In this document: one piece after another, positions 49,190-61,059 of the stretch | Layout of the letters: the number at the start of each line of letters is the position of its first letter | Numbering within the stretch: position 1 is the first letter of the stretch | From: Apostichopus japonicus | Taxonomy: Eukaryota > Echinodermata > Holothuroidea > Aspidochirotida > Stichopodidae | Direction of reading: 5' to 3' | Assembly: GCF_037975245.1 (NCBI RefSeq) | Contig: NC_092567.1 | Span: 22,963,376 to 23,027,375, forward strand | Length of the DNA: 64,000 nt | Translations under genes and position numbers: made by a program | The notes under the pieces: model-generated | What the model was told of the DNA's origin: nothing | The model's input: the letters and a program-made list of their open reading frames with translations, nothing else | Database searches by the model: none

Positions 49190-50340
49190 CAGTTATATGC
49201 CCTTCTTATAAAAAAGTGATCAGCTTGCATTCCACACAGAAGAGTAGCAAAGTAAAATACAGTACCTTATGTATTTACTATGGACATGTTTGTGCTTGGG
49301 CAACCAAGTACTGTTAGGTCAAAATTGTGAGGAAAAAGGCCCCCCCCCCACCCCCCAAAAAAATTCCAGCAATTTTTAAATAGAAGGAAGAACTAATATC
49401 TGGCTTGATATTGTCAGAGGTCAAATTGGCCATGATGACCAGCGTGTTACTCTTATTTGGGTGACCTCTTTACCGTTTAGTAATCTCACACCTATGCCAT
49501 TACTTGACAGAATAATAAAAACTGTATAATTATGACAAATCTTTTGTTTTCAAGATTAAATGATCCATGTACGTGTACTGTAGATTTCATGCACATCAAT
49601 TCAACACATGAGACAACCACGCATCTATTGTACCTCAGGCACACTGTCTAAAAAGTTTTCAGTTCAAGATTTATTGTACAAGACAAAAAATAGAAATATC
49701 CTTGACGTTCTGTAGTACGATGTTTAGCGACTGTGAGAGAACTCCATTACTAGTATTACCCAACTAAACAACCTTGTAGTACTCCCACATGTGTCAGTTA
49801 AGCAAAACCACGGTGCATTATTCCCATGATAAAATTCAAGATCGATCACTGAGAAACTTAACATTCGGTATGCATCATTGTACGTGAATTGATTCTTCGC
49901 ACGCCAAAAAATTCCCTATGGTCTACCCAAAGAAATGCATGCGCAAGTCCTACACGTATATAATTCCTGCATAAATTATCGAACCACGCTGTTAACCATG
50001 AGTTAAGTACGACATTAGATCAAATTTGTTGTGTGCCTGGAAAGGCTACCCGCGATTGTCAAGTGCTCGCGAGTTGCAACACAAAGATCGGGGAGTTCCC
50101 TGAACTTTGTTTTGTAAGAGAATGACCTTATACTCAGGTAATCAGTACGCCATCTGGTTGCACAGAGTCTTAAGTTAAACACGTAAAATGATGTGAAGTT
50201 CAAGGTTATTATAGAGGCCAAAAAAATTGCAAGCTTTGTAAGAAGATAGTGAGGCATTCTCTCAAGACAATGCTTCCTTTTGTGTGATAACATTAGCTCT
50301 GTGATAGATTTATAATAGCTACCCCAAAATTGTTTGTTTG
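49190..50340. other. Sequence between first-exon copies 1 and 2
   Basis: No exon is recognised. The stretch from about 49915 to 50125 (GCATGCGCAAGTC, GAGTTGCAACACAAAGATCG, GGGGAGTTCCCTGAA) recurs at 53.72-53.92 and 57.06-57.26 kb, so it is the flank of the tandem unit. Confidence 0.6.
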
Positions 50341-50565
50341 TTAATTTCAGAACATCTAGGGTTACAAGGCTTTCAGCTTCGCAGATGTAACATTGCCTAA
50401 CTCTTTTCGATTTTAGAATCTGGGCAAAAGTTTCTTGCCAGAAAGTTGTTCCTGTGAAATAAAATATCATTTGTGGCAAACTGGCAAATTTTTCATCAAA
50501 CTGAAAGAAAATGCCCTCCTCAACCCCTCCATCCCAACACCCAAAAAGAGTGAAACTGAAAGCAA

Positions 50566-53500
50566 AAATATTTATGTCACATTTCTAGCAATATCGCCTT
50601 CTCCTGTTTTAAATACAATTTTTTTCGTGCCAAGCAGTGACTTCACTGTCTTGTAGCACTGGTGTAAAAGAACAGTACCCCACAAATTACCAACGAAAAT
50701 ATGATATGAACGAAGGTAGGAATGGATAGGAGAATTCCGAGAAAGGTGAAGAAGAATACAAGCGAAAATTGTAAATGTTGGTGATCGGCAACACAAACAA
50801 GATTTGACTAAAGATAACATGTAACCTATGTCACTCTCATGACCTCTGTCAAACAACGATTTGGCACGAAAATGGTATTTACTGCCTCCTGTGTATATGT
50901 ACTGGTAATAAGAATTGATAACAAAAGCTTACAAGTGTGTGTCTGGGTTGGACCTTGCAAAAATCCGCAGACACACTTGGTTATCAAACTACCACTTTCA
51001 TAGAGGAAACATTTCTTCAAAAATCAACAAACATGGGACGAAAAAAATGGAAAAAGTTAAAGAAGTCAAAGAGAAGAAATCGCCAGTTGGTGAGTAAACC
51101 TTAACTGTATAAACAGAGATCTGTTCAGCTGAGTTACAGCTTTCTTGTAACAGGCGATCAGCTCGCATTCAGACAGGAAAGAGGCAAAGCTTGCATCTTG
51201 TTTATTACTACTAAATACACGTTTGCAGCCTCCAGATATTTCCGAGGTCAAATGGTGAAGATTATTAACATGTAAACTGTCTTAAAGAAAAATGTCAGCG
51301 ATTCTCAATAGTGAGAAGAATTGTTGCCTGACTGGATAATGGTGTTAGCTTCAAAGGTAATGAAGGCTCCAGGGCCATGAGGGCCCAGGGCTTCACTCAT
51401 GTAAAAGTGGAATCGTTAAGTAAATCTAAAATGTCAATATTAATAATATTTGACACCCTATGTCATGACTAAAAGAATTCCTGGAACTGTATCATGACAA
51501 ATATTGTGTTCTCAAGACTCAAGATACATATGTGTACCTAGGATTTTGGAATCAAGTTACAGCAACATTTTAAACAAGCAGACCAATTTACCACTACAGA
51601 TTCTTAAATGATATCCCCCTTTAGATTTATTTCAGCAAAACAGATAAATGTTGATAAGCTACAGAAGGACAGCAACTGTGAGCAAAAGTCCATTACTAGA
51701 AACACTTGACTAAATGGACTTGCACTTCCCATGTTCATCTATGACAGTAGAAGCATAGTGCATTATTTTGTGCAACATATAAATCAAAGAAGCCCAGGAA
51801 TGTTACTGTAATGTTCACCTAGTGTGGGTTACTTTTGGAAACACAAAATTCCTTTTCATTTACCAGAAGGAATGCAAACACAAGACTATGGCCTACCTAT
51901 ATTATATATCTTGTGCATTACAAAGCAATGCCCTTAATAACATCCTAACCATGATATTGAATCACACTTGTTTTGATGAAGCGCTGTTACTATTAATATA
52001 CCTGAGGCTGCAAAATGCTTGTTGGTTGCGACACAATACTCGGGGAGTTCCTCGATTGAGGTAATTACGAGGTCATTAAGAGACCACCTCATTGTGCAGT
52101 ATTGTTAGTCAATCACGTAAAATGGACGCAAAGTAGGTTTATTCTTGAAGCGAAAAATATTAGAAAGCTCAGTAAGAGTAATTACCTAGCTTGTCGTAAT
52201 CTCAAACCCGCTACTTTTCTTTGTAGCATAAAATTTATCCAATGTAAGGGCATCCAGAACAAGATCAGGCCATGGGTCAATTATGTCACAAGGCTCCCCT
52301 TTTCCCTGAAGTCATTAGTTTTCCTTAAGTATTCTTTATCCCACATTTTTTGTGTCCCCTAATTGACCAGGAGTCCTCACCCCCCTCCCCCCCCTGCATT
52401 ACTCCTCCCTTGACCTCATATCCTGTTCCCCTTTGGTCAGGCCTTTCTAGATCCAAATAGACAAGAACACAAAAGATATTCTGAAAATTATTCTATCAGC
52501 ATCAAAACAATTTGATAACAACTACCACAAACATATTAATTTCCTTTCAGATTAAACACAAACAGTTAAGATATGATTAGAAGGATTTAGGCTGTAACAT
52601 TACATGAACTTACTCAACTGGATGTTAGAATCTGGCCAATTGTTGATAGAAAGTCATGCTTTAATTGCTAAACAATCTAATAAATCAATCAATAACAATA
52701 AAAGATAACTTGATTCCCTAAGAATTGCTAAAATGCTATCTCGGAAAGATGAGCGTTTGTGCAGGCTGGGAAGGATTTGCAATACATATCTATTATATGT
52801 ACCTAAAGCCTGCAAACACAGTAAGATTAAATGATGACTCAATGTTTTTATGACTTTCATTCTTGGTATATCATTGCACAAGGAACAGATAAGTCAGGTA
52901 GAAATGAGGTTTTCAGGGCAGAAGTAGAAATTGAGTGGAATTTGGTTAATGGCAAGGATTAAATAAAAAAAGAAATGCATTTCTCTGAACTAATGGGTGC
53001 ATTTCCTTTGCATGAATCCTAAAAAAAAAAAAACATTTCCTATGGATATTTCCTCATGTCACTTTTCTGTGGTAACAGAAATAAAAAATGAGTAACTTTA
53101 CTAATTTATGGTAAAAATTTTGTTTTCACTTCAGACCCATAAAAGGGAATAAGAGTAAACTTATTGGGATATTCTACATGTTGACTCACTTCTCACCCTT
53201 TTTGTCTTGAATATTGTGATAGTCTATGTTTCTGTACTGTATTCAACATATACTTAATGTTAAACTTTCATCATCATCTTTTCTCAATTGCCCATTTTAC
53301 ATTTTCCAAGAAGTCTTTTTTTTCTAGTGAAAGATTGTTGTAACTTTGCCATTGATTCATCATTGGCTTCTGTCCTGCATGAATACTTATCAAACAGTGA
53401 TTGCCCTGTACATAGTGGTTAAACTATCAGACTTAATTTGTCTACAATTTTTAAGTACAACTATTAAGTACCCCCAAATACTTAAAAAGAAAAATTGGAA

Positions 53501-53905
53501 TGGGCCTTCATCACTTTATAGGTTATTGAAATAAAACAACCTCATTGTTACTATGAGCTACCCGAAAGGGAGTTTTACTGGCCCAAACCAGGTGTTGTAT
53601 TCTCTTAACCTACACATCTCACCTGCAGTTTACATATTGGACATTCTTTGCTATTTTTGCATTAAAAATAAAACACATTAAATTGTCGCAAAAAATGTCC
53701 CTATCATCTACCAAAGGAATGCATGCGCAAGTCATACAAGTATTATATAATTCCTGCATAAATTATCAAACCATGCTGTTAACCATGAGTTAAGTATGAC
53801 CTTGGATTAAATTTGTTGTGCCTATAAAGTATACCCGCGATTGTCAAACCCTCGCGAGTTGCAACACAACGATCGGGGAGTTCCCTGAATTTGTTTTGTA
53901 AGAGA
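50566..53905. repeat. 3.34-kb tandem unit, copy 2
   Basis: Contains the promoter block, the first exon at 51033-51089, and about 2.8 kb of intron-like sequence. Equivalent points in the next unit are exactly 3340 bases on. It is preceded at 50345-50565 by a flank (CTAGGGTTACAAGGCTTT) shared only with copy 5 (60845-61060). Confidence 0.9.
51033..51089 (+). CDS. First exon, copy 2
   Basis: 19 codons, MGRKKWKKLKKSKRRNRQL, directly followed by GTGAGTAAAC. The frame, length and donor are the same as in copy 1. Arg5 or Gln5/Trp6 and the last residues vary between copies, but no copy has a stop or a lost donor. Confidence 0.55.
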
Positions 53906-56900
53906 ATAACCTTGCCAAAAGTATTTCACATTTCTAGACATATCGCCCTCTCCCATTTAGATGCAATTCGTGCCAAGCAGTGACTACACATGTAGCACTG
54001 GTATAAACGAACAATACCCCACAAACTAGCAACGAAAATATGATATGAACGAAGGGAAGAATGGAAAGGAGAATTCGGAGAAACTTGAAGCAGAATACAA
54101 GCGAAAATCGTCAATGTTGGTGATTGGAAACACAAAACAAGATTTGACTAAAAATAACATGTAACCTATGTCACTCTCATGACCTCTGTCAACAACGATT
54201 TTGGCGCCAAAATGGTATTTACTTCCGCCTGTGTATATGTACTGGTAATAAGAATTGATAACAAAAGCTTACAGGTGTGTGTCTGTGTTGGACCTTGCAA
54301 AAATCCGTAGACACACTTGGTTATCAAACTACCACTTTCACAGAGGAAACTATTTCATCAATATCGACAAACATGGGACGAAAAAAACGGAAAAAGTTAA
54401 AGAAGTCAAAGAGAAGAAATTGCCAGTTGGTGAGTAAACCTTTACTGTATAAACAGAGATCTGTTCAGCTGAGTTACAGCGTTCTTGTAACAGGCGATCA
54501 GCTCGCATTCAGACAGGAAAGAGGCAAAGCTTGCATCTTGTTTATTACTACTACATACACGTTTGCAGCATCCAGATATTTCTGAGGTCAAATGGTGAAG
54601 ACTATTAACATGTAAACTGTCTTAAAGAAAAATGTCAGCGATTCTCAATAGTGAGAAGAATTGTTGCCTGACTGGATAATGGTGGAAGCCTTAAAGGTAA
54701 TGAAGGCTCCAGGGCCATTAGGGCCCAGGGCTTCACTCATGTAAAAGTGGAATCATTAAGTAAATCTAAAATGTCAATATTAATAATATTTGACACCCTA
54801 TGTCATGACTAAAAGAATTCCTGGAACTGTATCATTACAAATATTGTGTTCTCAAGACTCAAGTTACATATGTGTACCTAGGATTTCTGAATCATGTAAC
54901 AGCAACATATCAAACAAGCAGACCAATTTACCACTACAAACTCTTCAAAGCTATCCCTTTTATTTCAGCAAAACAGATAAATGTTGATAAGCTACAGAAG
55001 GACAGCAACTGTGAGCAAAAGTCCATAACTAGAAACACTTGACTAAATCGACTTGCACTTTACTACCATGTTCATGTGTGACAGTAGAAGCATAGTGCAT
55101 TATTATGAACAACATATAAATCAAGAAAAAGCCCAGGAATGCTACTGTAATGTTCACCCAGTGTGGATTACTTTTGGATACACAAAATTCCTTTTCATTT
55201 ACCAGAAGGAATGTAAACACAAGACTATGGCCTACCTATATTATATATATTATGCATTAGAAAGTAACACCCTTAATAACATCCTAACCATGATTTTGAA
55301 TCACACTTGTTTTGATGAAGCGCTGTTACTATTAATATACCTGCCGCTGCAAAGAGTTTGCTGGTTGCGACACAACAATCGGGGAGTTCCCTCGTTGCGG
55401 AAACTCTGAGGTAATTAAGAGACCACCTCATTGTGTAGTATTGTTAGTCAATCACGTTAAATGGACGCAAAGTAGGTATAGTCTTCAAGCGAAAAATATA
55501 AGTTAAGCTCAGTAATAGTAACTCCCAAAGTTGTAGTTCTCTCAAAACTGCTACTTTTCTTTGCAGAAACAATTTATCCAATGCAAGTGCATCCAGAAAC
55601 AGGTCAAGCCATTGGGACAATTATGTCACAAGGCACCCCTTTTATCTGAAGTCTTCATGTTTCTTTCATTATTCTTTGTCCCAGATTTTCTTGTGTCACC
55701 TTATTGCCTAGGACTCCTCATCCCCCCCCCCCATTACTCCTCCCTTGACCGCATACCCTGACCTCCCTCTGGTCAGGCCTTTCTAGATCCAAATAGATAA
55801 GAACACAAAAGATACTGTGAAAATTATTCTATCAGAGCCAAAACAGTTTAATAACAGCTACCACAAACATGTTACTCTCCTTTCAGATTAAACACAAACA
55901 GTTTAGATATAATTAGAAGGATTTAAGCTGTAACATTACATGAACTTACTCAACTGGATGTTAGAATCTGGCCAATTGTTGATAGAAAGTCATGCTTTAA
56001 TTGCTAAAAAATTCTAATAATCACTTAATAAAATTAAAGGAAAACTCGATGCCATAAGAATTGCTAAAATGCTATCTCGGAAAGATGCGTGTTTGTGAAG
56101 GCTGGGATGGATTTGCAATACATATCTATTATATGTACCTAAGCCCTGCAAACACAGTAAGATTAAATGATGACTCAATGTTTTTATGACTTTAATTCTT
56201 GGTATATCATTGCACAAGGAACAGATAAGTCAACTAGAAATGAGGTTTTCAGGGCAGAAGTAGAAATTGAGTGGAATTTGGTTAATGGCAAGGATTAAAT
56301 AAAAAAAGAAATGCATTTCTCTGAACTAATGGGTGCATTTCCTTTGCATGAATCCTAAAAAAAAAAAAACATTTCCTATGGATATTTCCTCATGTCACTT
56401 TTCTGTGGTAACAGAAATAAAAAATGAGTAACTTTACTAATTTATGGTAAAAATTTTGTTTTCACTTCAGACCCATAAAAGGGAATAAGAGTAAACTTAT
56501 TGGGATATTCTACATGTTGACTCACTTCTCACCCTTTTTGTCTTGAATATTGTGATAGTCTATGAATCTGTACTGTTATTTAACATATACTTAATGTTTA
56601 ACTTTCATTATCATCTTGGCTCAATTGCCCATTTGACATTTTCCAAGAAGTCTTTTTTTTTCCCTTGTGAAAGATTGTTGTAACTTTGCCATTGATTCAT
56701 CATTGGCTTCTGTCCTGCATGAATACTTATCAACCAGTGATTGCCCTGTACATAGTGGTTAAACTATCAGACTTAATTTGTCTACAATTTTTAAGTACAA
56801 CTATTAAGTACCCCCAAATACTTAAAAAGAAAAATTGGAATGGGCCTTCATCACTTTATAGGTTATTGAAATAAAACAACCTCATTGTTACTATGAGCTA

Positions 56901-57245
56901 CCCGAAAGGGAGTTTTACTGGCCCAAACCAGGTGTTGTATTCTCTTAACCTACACATCCCACCTGCAGTTTACATATTGGACATTCTTTGCTATTTTTGC
57001 ATTAAAAATAAAACACATTAAATTGTCGCAAAAAATGTCCCTATCGTCTACCAAAGGAATGCATGCGCAAGTCATACAAGTATTATATAATTCCTGCATA
57101 AATTATCAAACCATGCTGTTAACCATGAGTTAAGTATGACCTTGGATTAAATTTGTTGTGCCTATAAAGTATACCCGCGATTGTCAAACCCTCGCGAGTT
57201 GCAACACAACGATCGGGGAGTTCCCTGAATTTGTTTTGTAAGAGA
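53906..57245. repeat. 3.34-kb tandem unit, copy 3
   Basis: Carries the first exon at 54373-54429. The right part (from about 56240) is close to identical to the end of copy 2, and its left part is close to identical to the start of copy 4. This suggests recent unequal exchange or gene conversion. Confidence 0.9.
54373..54429 (+). CDS. First exon, copy 3
   Basis: MGRKKRKKLKKSKRRNCQL then GTGAGTAAAC. Identical in sequence to copy 4; differs from copies 2 and 5 by Trp6 to Arg and Arg17 to Cys. Confidence 0.55.
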
Positions 57246-58205
57246 ATAACCTTGCCAAAATTATTTCACATTTCTAGACATATCGCCCTCTCCCATTTAG
57301 ATGCAATTCGTGCCAAGCAGTGACTACACATGTAGCACTGGTATAAACGAACAATACCCCACAAACTAGCAACGAAAATATGATATGAACGAAGGGAAGA
57401 ATGGAAAGGAGAATTCGGAGAAACTTGAAGCAGAATACAAGCCAAAATCGTCAATGTTGGTGATTGGAAACACAAAACAAGATTTGACTAAAAATAACAT
57501 GTAACCTATGTCACTCTCATGACCTCTGTCAACAACGATTTTGGCGCCAAAATGGTATTTACTTCCGCCTGTGTATATGTACTGGTAATAAGAATTGATA
57601 ACAAAAGCTTACAAGTGTGTGTCTGTGTTGGACCTTGCAAAAATCCGTAGATACACTTGGTTATCAAACTACCACTTTCACAGAGGAAACTATTTCATCA
57701 ATATCGACAAACATGGGACGAAAAAAACGGAAAAAGTTAAAGAAGTCAAAGAGAAGAAATTGCCAGTTGGTGAGTAAACCTTTACTGTATAAACAGAGAT
57801 CTGTTCAGCTGAGTTACAGCGTTCTTGTAACAGGCGATCAGCTCGCATTCAGACAGGAAAGAGGCAAAGCTTGCATCTTGTTTATTACTACTATATACAC
57901 GTTTGCAGCCTCCAGATATTTCTGAGGTCAAATGGTGAAGACTATTAACATGTAAACTGTCTTAAAGAAAAATGTCAGCGATTCTCAATAGTGAGAAGAA
58001 TTGTTGCCTGACTGGATAATGGTGGAAGCCTCAAAGGTAATGAAGGCTCCAGGGCCATGAGGGCCCAGGGCTTCACTCATGTAAAAGTGGAATCATTAAG
58101 TAAATCTAAAATGTCAATATTAATAATATTTGACACCCTATGTCATGACTAAAAGAATTCCTGGAACTGTATCATTACAAATATTGTGTTCTCAAGACTC
58201 AAGTT
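57246..58205. repeat. 3.34-kb tandem unit, copy 4 (truncated)
   Basis: Matches copy 3 until about 58205 (CAAGACTCAAGTTACATA), where the similarity stops abruptly. Between about 53930 and 54880 and their counterparts I counted only about eight single-base differences by eye, so this is the youngest pair. Confidence 0.88.
57713..57769 (+). CDS. First exon, copy 4
   Basis: Same 19 codons and donor as copy 3. Its downstream intron-like sequence is cut by the truncation of the unit about 440 bases later. Confidence 0.55.
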
Positions 58206-58209
58206 ACAT

Positions 58210-60840
58210 ACAGGGGTAGCTACTAGCTACCATGTGGTGATGTTGTATGATACTACTGTAGCAATTTGTGTACTACTATTTGTATATATAGTTGTTTAAC
58301 TCATTTAAATTAAACCACAGCATAATTCTGTCTGCATATGTTGATGTGATTGAGTATATCATAGGTGTGGCTTATTAAAGTCAACAGACACATATTTTCA
58401 ACTGTTCACATGTCAGGCCTAGAATTTTTACAAATTTACCCAATTGCAACAAAAAATGCAAGTGCTTAAAGGAATTGTCTGGTGGAAGATTTTGATACAT
58501 TGTCCTTGTAGTTATTATTTTTCTCCTTCTAACCATGTAAAAATTGTCCCCATTCCAAGGTGTCTTCTTGTAGAGATCTGGTTTTCAAATTCACAAGTTT
58601 CTCACCAAAAGTACCGTTTGTTCGAACACTTCAATACGGTGATTGACGTAGTGCTGGCAAATAGGCAAAACAGGCGACTTGAAGTTAGCACTCCCATTTC
58701 CGCAGCAACACACTCTCACGTGTACACGCACAGGTGATTGCCTATTATATATAACGTAGATATCGCGAGTTTATGTCCTACTGTACCATGCCCAGTTGGT
58801 ATACGTATAGCATTGCATATAATATACTCTCACACTCAAACCACAGTTCATAAACTGTTCTTCCAAATCGCTGAAATATAATTTACGGATCAAATTTACA
58901 GTAAAAAGAAACTTGAAAAGTATTCGGAACACCGAAAGATGAAACTTGGCGGAATCAATGTCGGAGCAGAATGTAGTACCTGGAAGCATAGGCTTCGCAG
59001 AACTGTCTGATTGTAAACGTTAGAGTAGCCTACATGCGAACATTCTTCGCGTTGGAGCTGGATAGCGCGATGTATAAACAACAGAGTCAGCTGTTAAAAC
59101 TTATCTTGTGTTACACAAAGACCACGAAACCACCAATCTATTACATATATAGCGGCTTAAGGGGTTTTTGAAAACATATCTAATTTATATGAAATTTCAC
59201 CGAAAATTAAGGAAGAAATTAATCTGTATACAAACACGGTTTTTGTTGTGGTTACTGTAGGTACTGTACGGAGCGTGGGTTATGTCGCAATCTGCATTAG
59301 CGTAGTTCACATCACGTTCTGTACTGTTCAAATCATATTGGAAATGTCCATCCTTAACGATTAAAAAATCTTTTTCTCCGTCAAATGCAATATTTGCGTT
59401 CTCATACTTTGACAACATGTTTGGAAAATTATTTATCATTTTTTAAGGTAACTTCTTTGGGCCACCAGACAATCCTTTTGAGAAATCTGCTGGCCCAAAT
59501 CAAGTTCTTACTGGCATTTTCCTTCTTTACAACACACATCAGATACTGTACAGGCCATTGAGAGCAGCCCAATAATATTTGGATGCAAATTATAAGCATT
59601 AACAGAGGGCTTGTGTTAGGTACGGGAATCATTCTCCTTCTTTGTGTGACGATTTTAACGGACTTACCATGTGTCTAAGGTCATAATGTCTACTGACAGA
59701 AAGATTCCTGTCTCTTTTCTAAACAATTCTCTCAAAAAGACGCTTTCCTGTTTTTTGGCATAACATTAGTCCTGTGGACAGGAGCATCAATCCCAACTGA
59801 CAAGTAGGGGGGGGGACATACATGACTGAACATGGATAAAACTGAAGGAGTGTATGCTAAGGGCACACCGCGAGCGCCTTGGAGCAAAGCCTGAAACTTA
59901 AACAAGAAAAAGGAAACATTTTTAAACTTTGAATACAAGAATAAAATAGTCTTGTTATTCAGATGTCAACAAAATCTGTTACACATATGGTATCATACGT
60001 ATATTAAAAAAGCCATGTTGGGTGGACAGGTGGAGTTATTTAAAACTTTAAAAATAAATAAAGTAAAGTATAACCTTCCAATCATTTTTTGTTACCCCTT
60101 TGCAGGCCTTCAGGCCAGAGACTCTTATACAGTGTACAGTTTTAGCCTTTAAAAGTGAACCAGTTTGTGTGTAGGAATTGATGTATAGATATATTCCACT
60201 TGGGGCTAATCTTGAGAGTAAAGCTGGAGTAGTGCTACAGACGTGTACAGAATCCTGGCAGGTGGGGTCGTGGGGGTCAAGTGAGATGAGGGTTCGTCTA
60301 GCCATGGCTTAGAGTTTGGAACCTTAACAAGTTTTACTGGGGAATTAAGTACAGTGGAAGTAGGCAATCTTTGAGATTTTAGGGTGTGACTAGGAGTAGT
60401 GAAGATACCTTCAGAGAGGAAGGAATTAATCAATAAAAGCTAATACAGAGAGCAAGAGAAAATTTTCCTGTCTATATTTTAATGTCATTCTCGGCCTCGA
60501 GAACATTGGGTATCTGAACACATTCACGTTATCTCTCCTAACTTGAATCTGCCAATGAAACATTAATCACTACTTATCTCATAGCACAATGTTTAAGCTC
60601 AATTTATGAGATACACAAGTCATTATGAGCCTAATCGGCCTAGAGCCTACAAGAGTCAGTCACTAAATGGTGGGTGGGGGGTGGGGGGAGAAGTTGGCAT
60701 TTGATATTGTCTCTCATCCTTCAGAAAGTGAGGGGACATGTTCCCCTGTGTCCCCAATGATTGATGTCCCTGCCTGTGGAAGATTTATAATATCGATACC
60801 ATGTAGTATTTCTTAGTTAATTTCAGTTCAAACACCAACA
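58210..60840. other. Unique 2.6-kb segment interrupting the tandem array
   Basis: Not related to the 3.34-kb unit. It has short open frames on both strands (for example minus 59197-59439 and 59429-59632) that resemble no family I recognise and lack splice context. I see no transposon termini. It may be the original flank or an insertion. Confidence 0.45.
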
Positions 60841-61059
60841 CTTGATCATCTAGGGTTACAAGGCTTTTAGTTTTGCAGATCTATGTAACTTGGCCTTACT
60901 CTTTTCCATTTAAGATTCTTGGCAAAAGTTTCTTGCCAGAAAGTTGTTCCTGTGAAACCACAGATCATCTGTGGCAATCCTTCATCAAATTGAGGTAAAA
61001 AACCACACTCACCCCTCAATCCCATCACCCAAGAAGAAACAAAAACAAGTTGAAACCAA

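Noticed and set aside
50572-50856. Minus-strand frames over the promoter blocks (TIFACILLQVSPNSPFHSSL)
   Set aside because: They are repeated with the unit. The starts and ends shift between copies and there is no family resemblance.
51090-51660. A complete tiny gene: the basic first exon joined to the TTTATTTCAG acceptor at about 51635, giving a peptide of about 22 residues
   Set aside because: The acceptor is present in several units, but joining it puts a stop after three codons. Other acceptor-like sites exist further on. Nothing shows that this splice is used.
51822-52064. Repeated 80-94 codon plus-strand frame (FIYQKECKHKTMAYLYY), also at 55.05 and 62.28 kb
   Set aside because: It recurs only because the 3.34-kb unit recurs. 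Sequence between copies shows no coding bias, and the reading ends are not preserved.
59197-59632. A partial gene on the minus strand in the 2.6-kb unique segment
   Set aside because: Two short frames overlap in different phases without splice sites or recognisable motifs.
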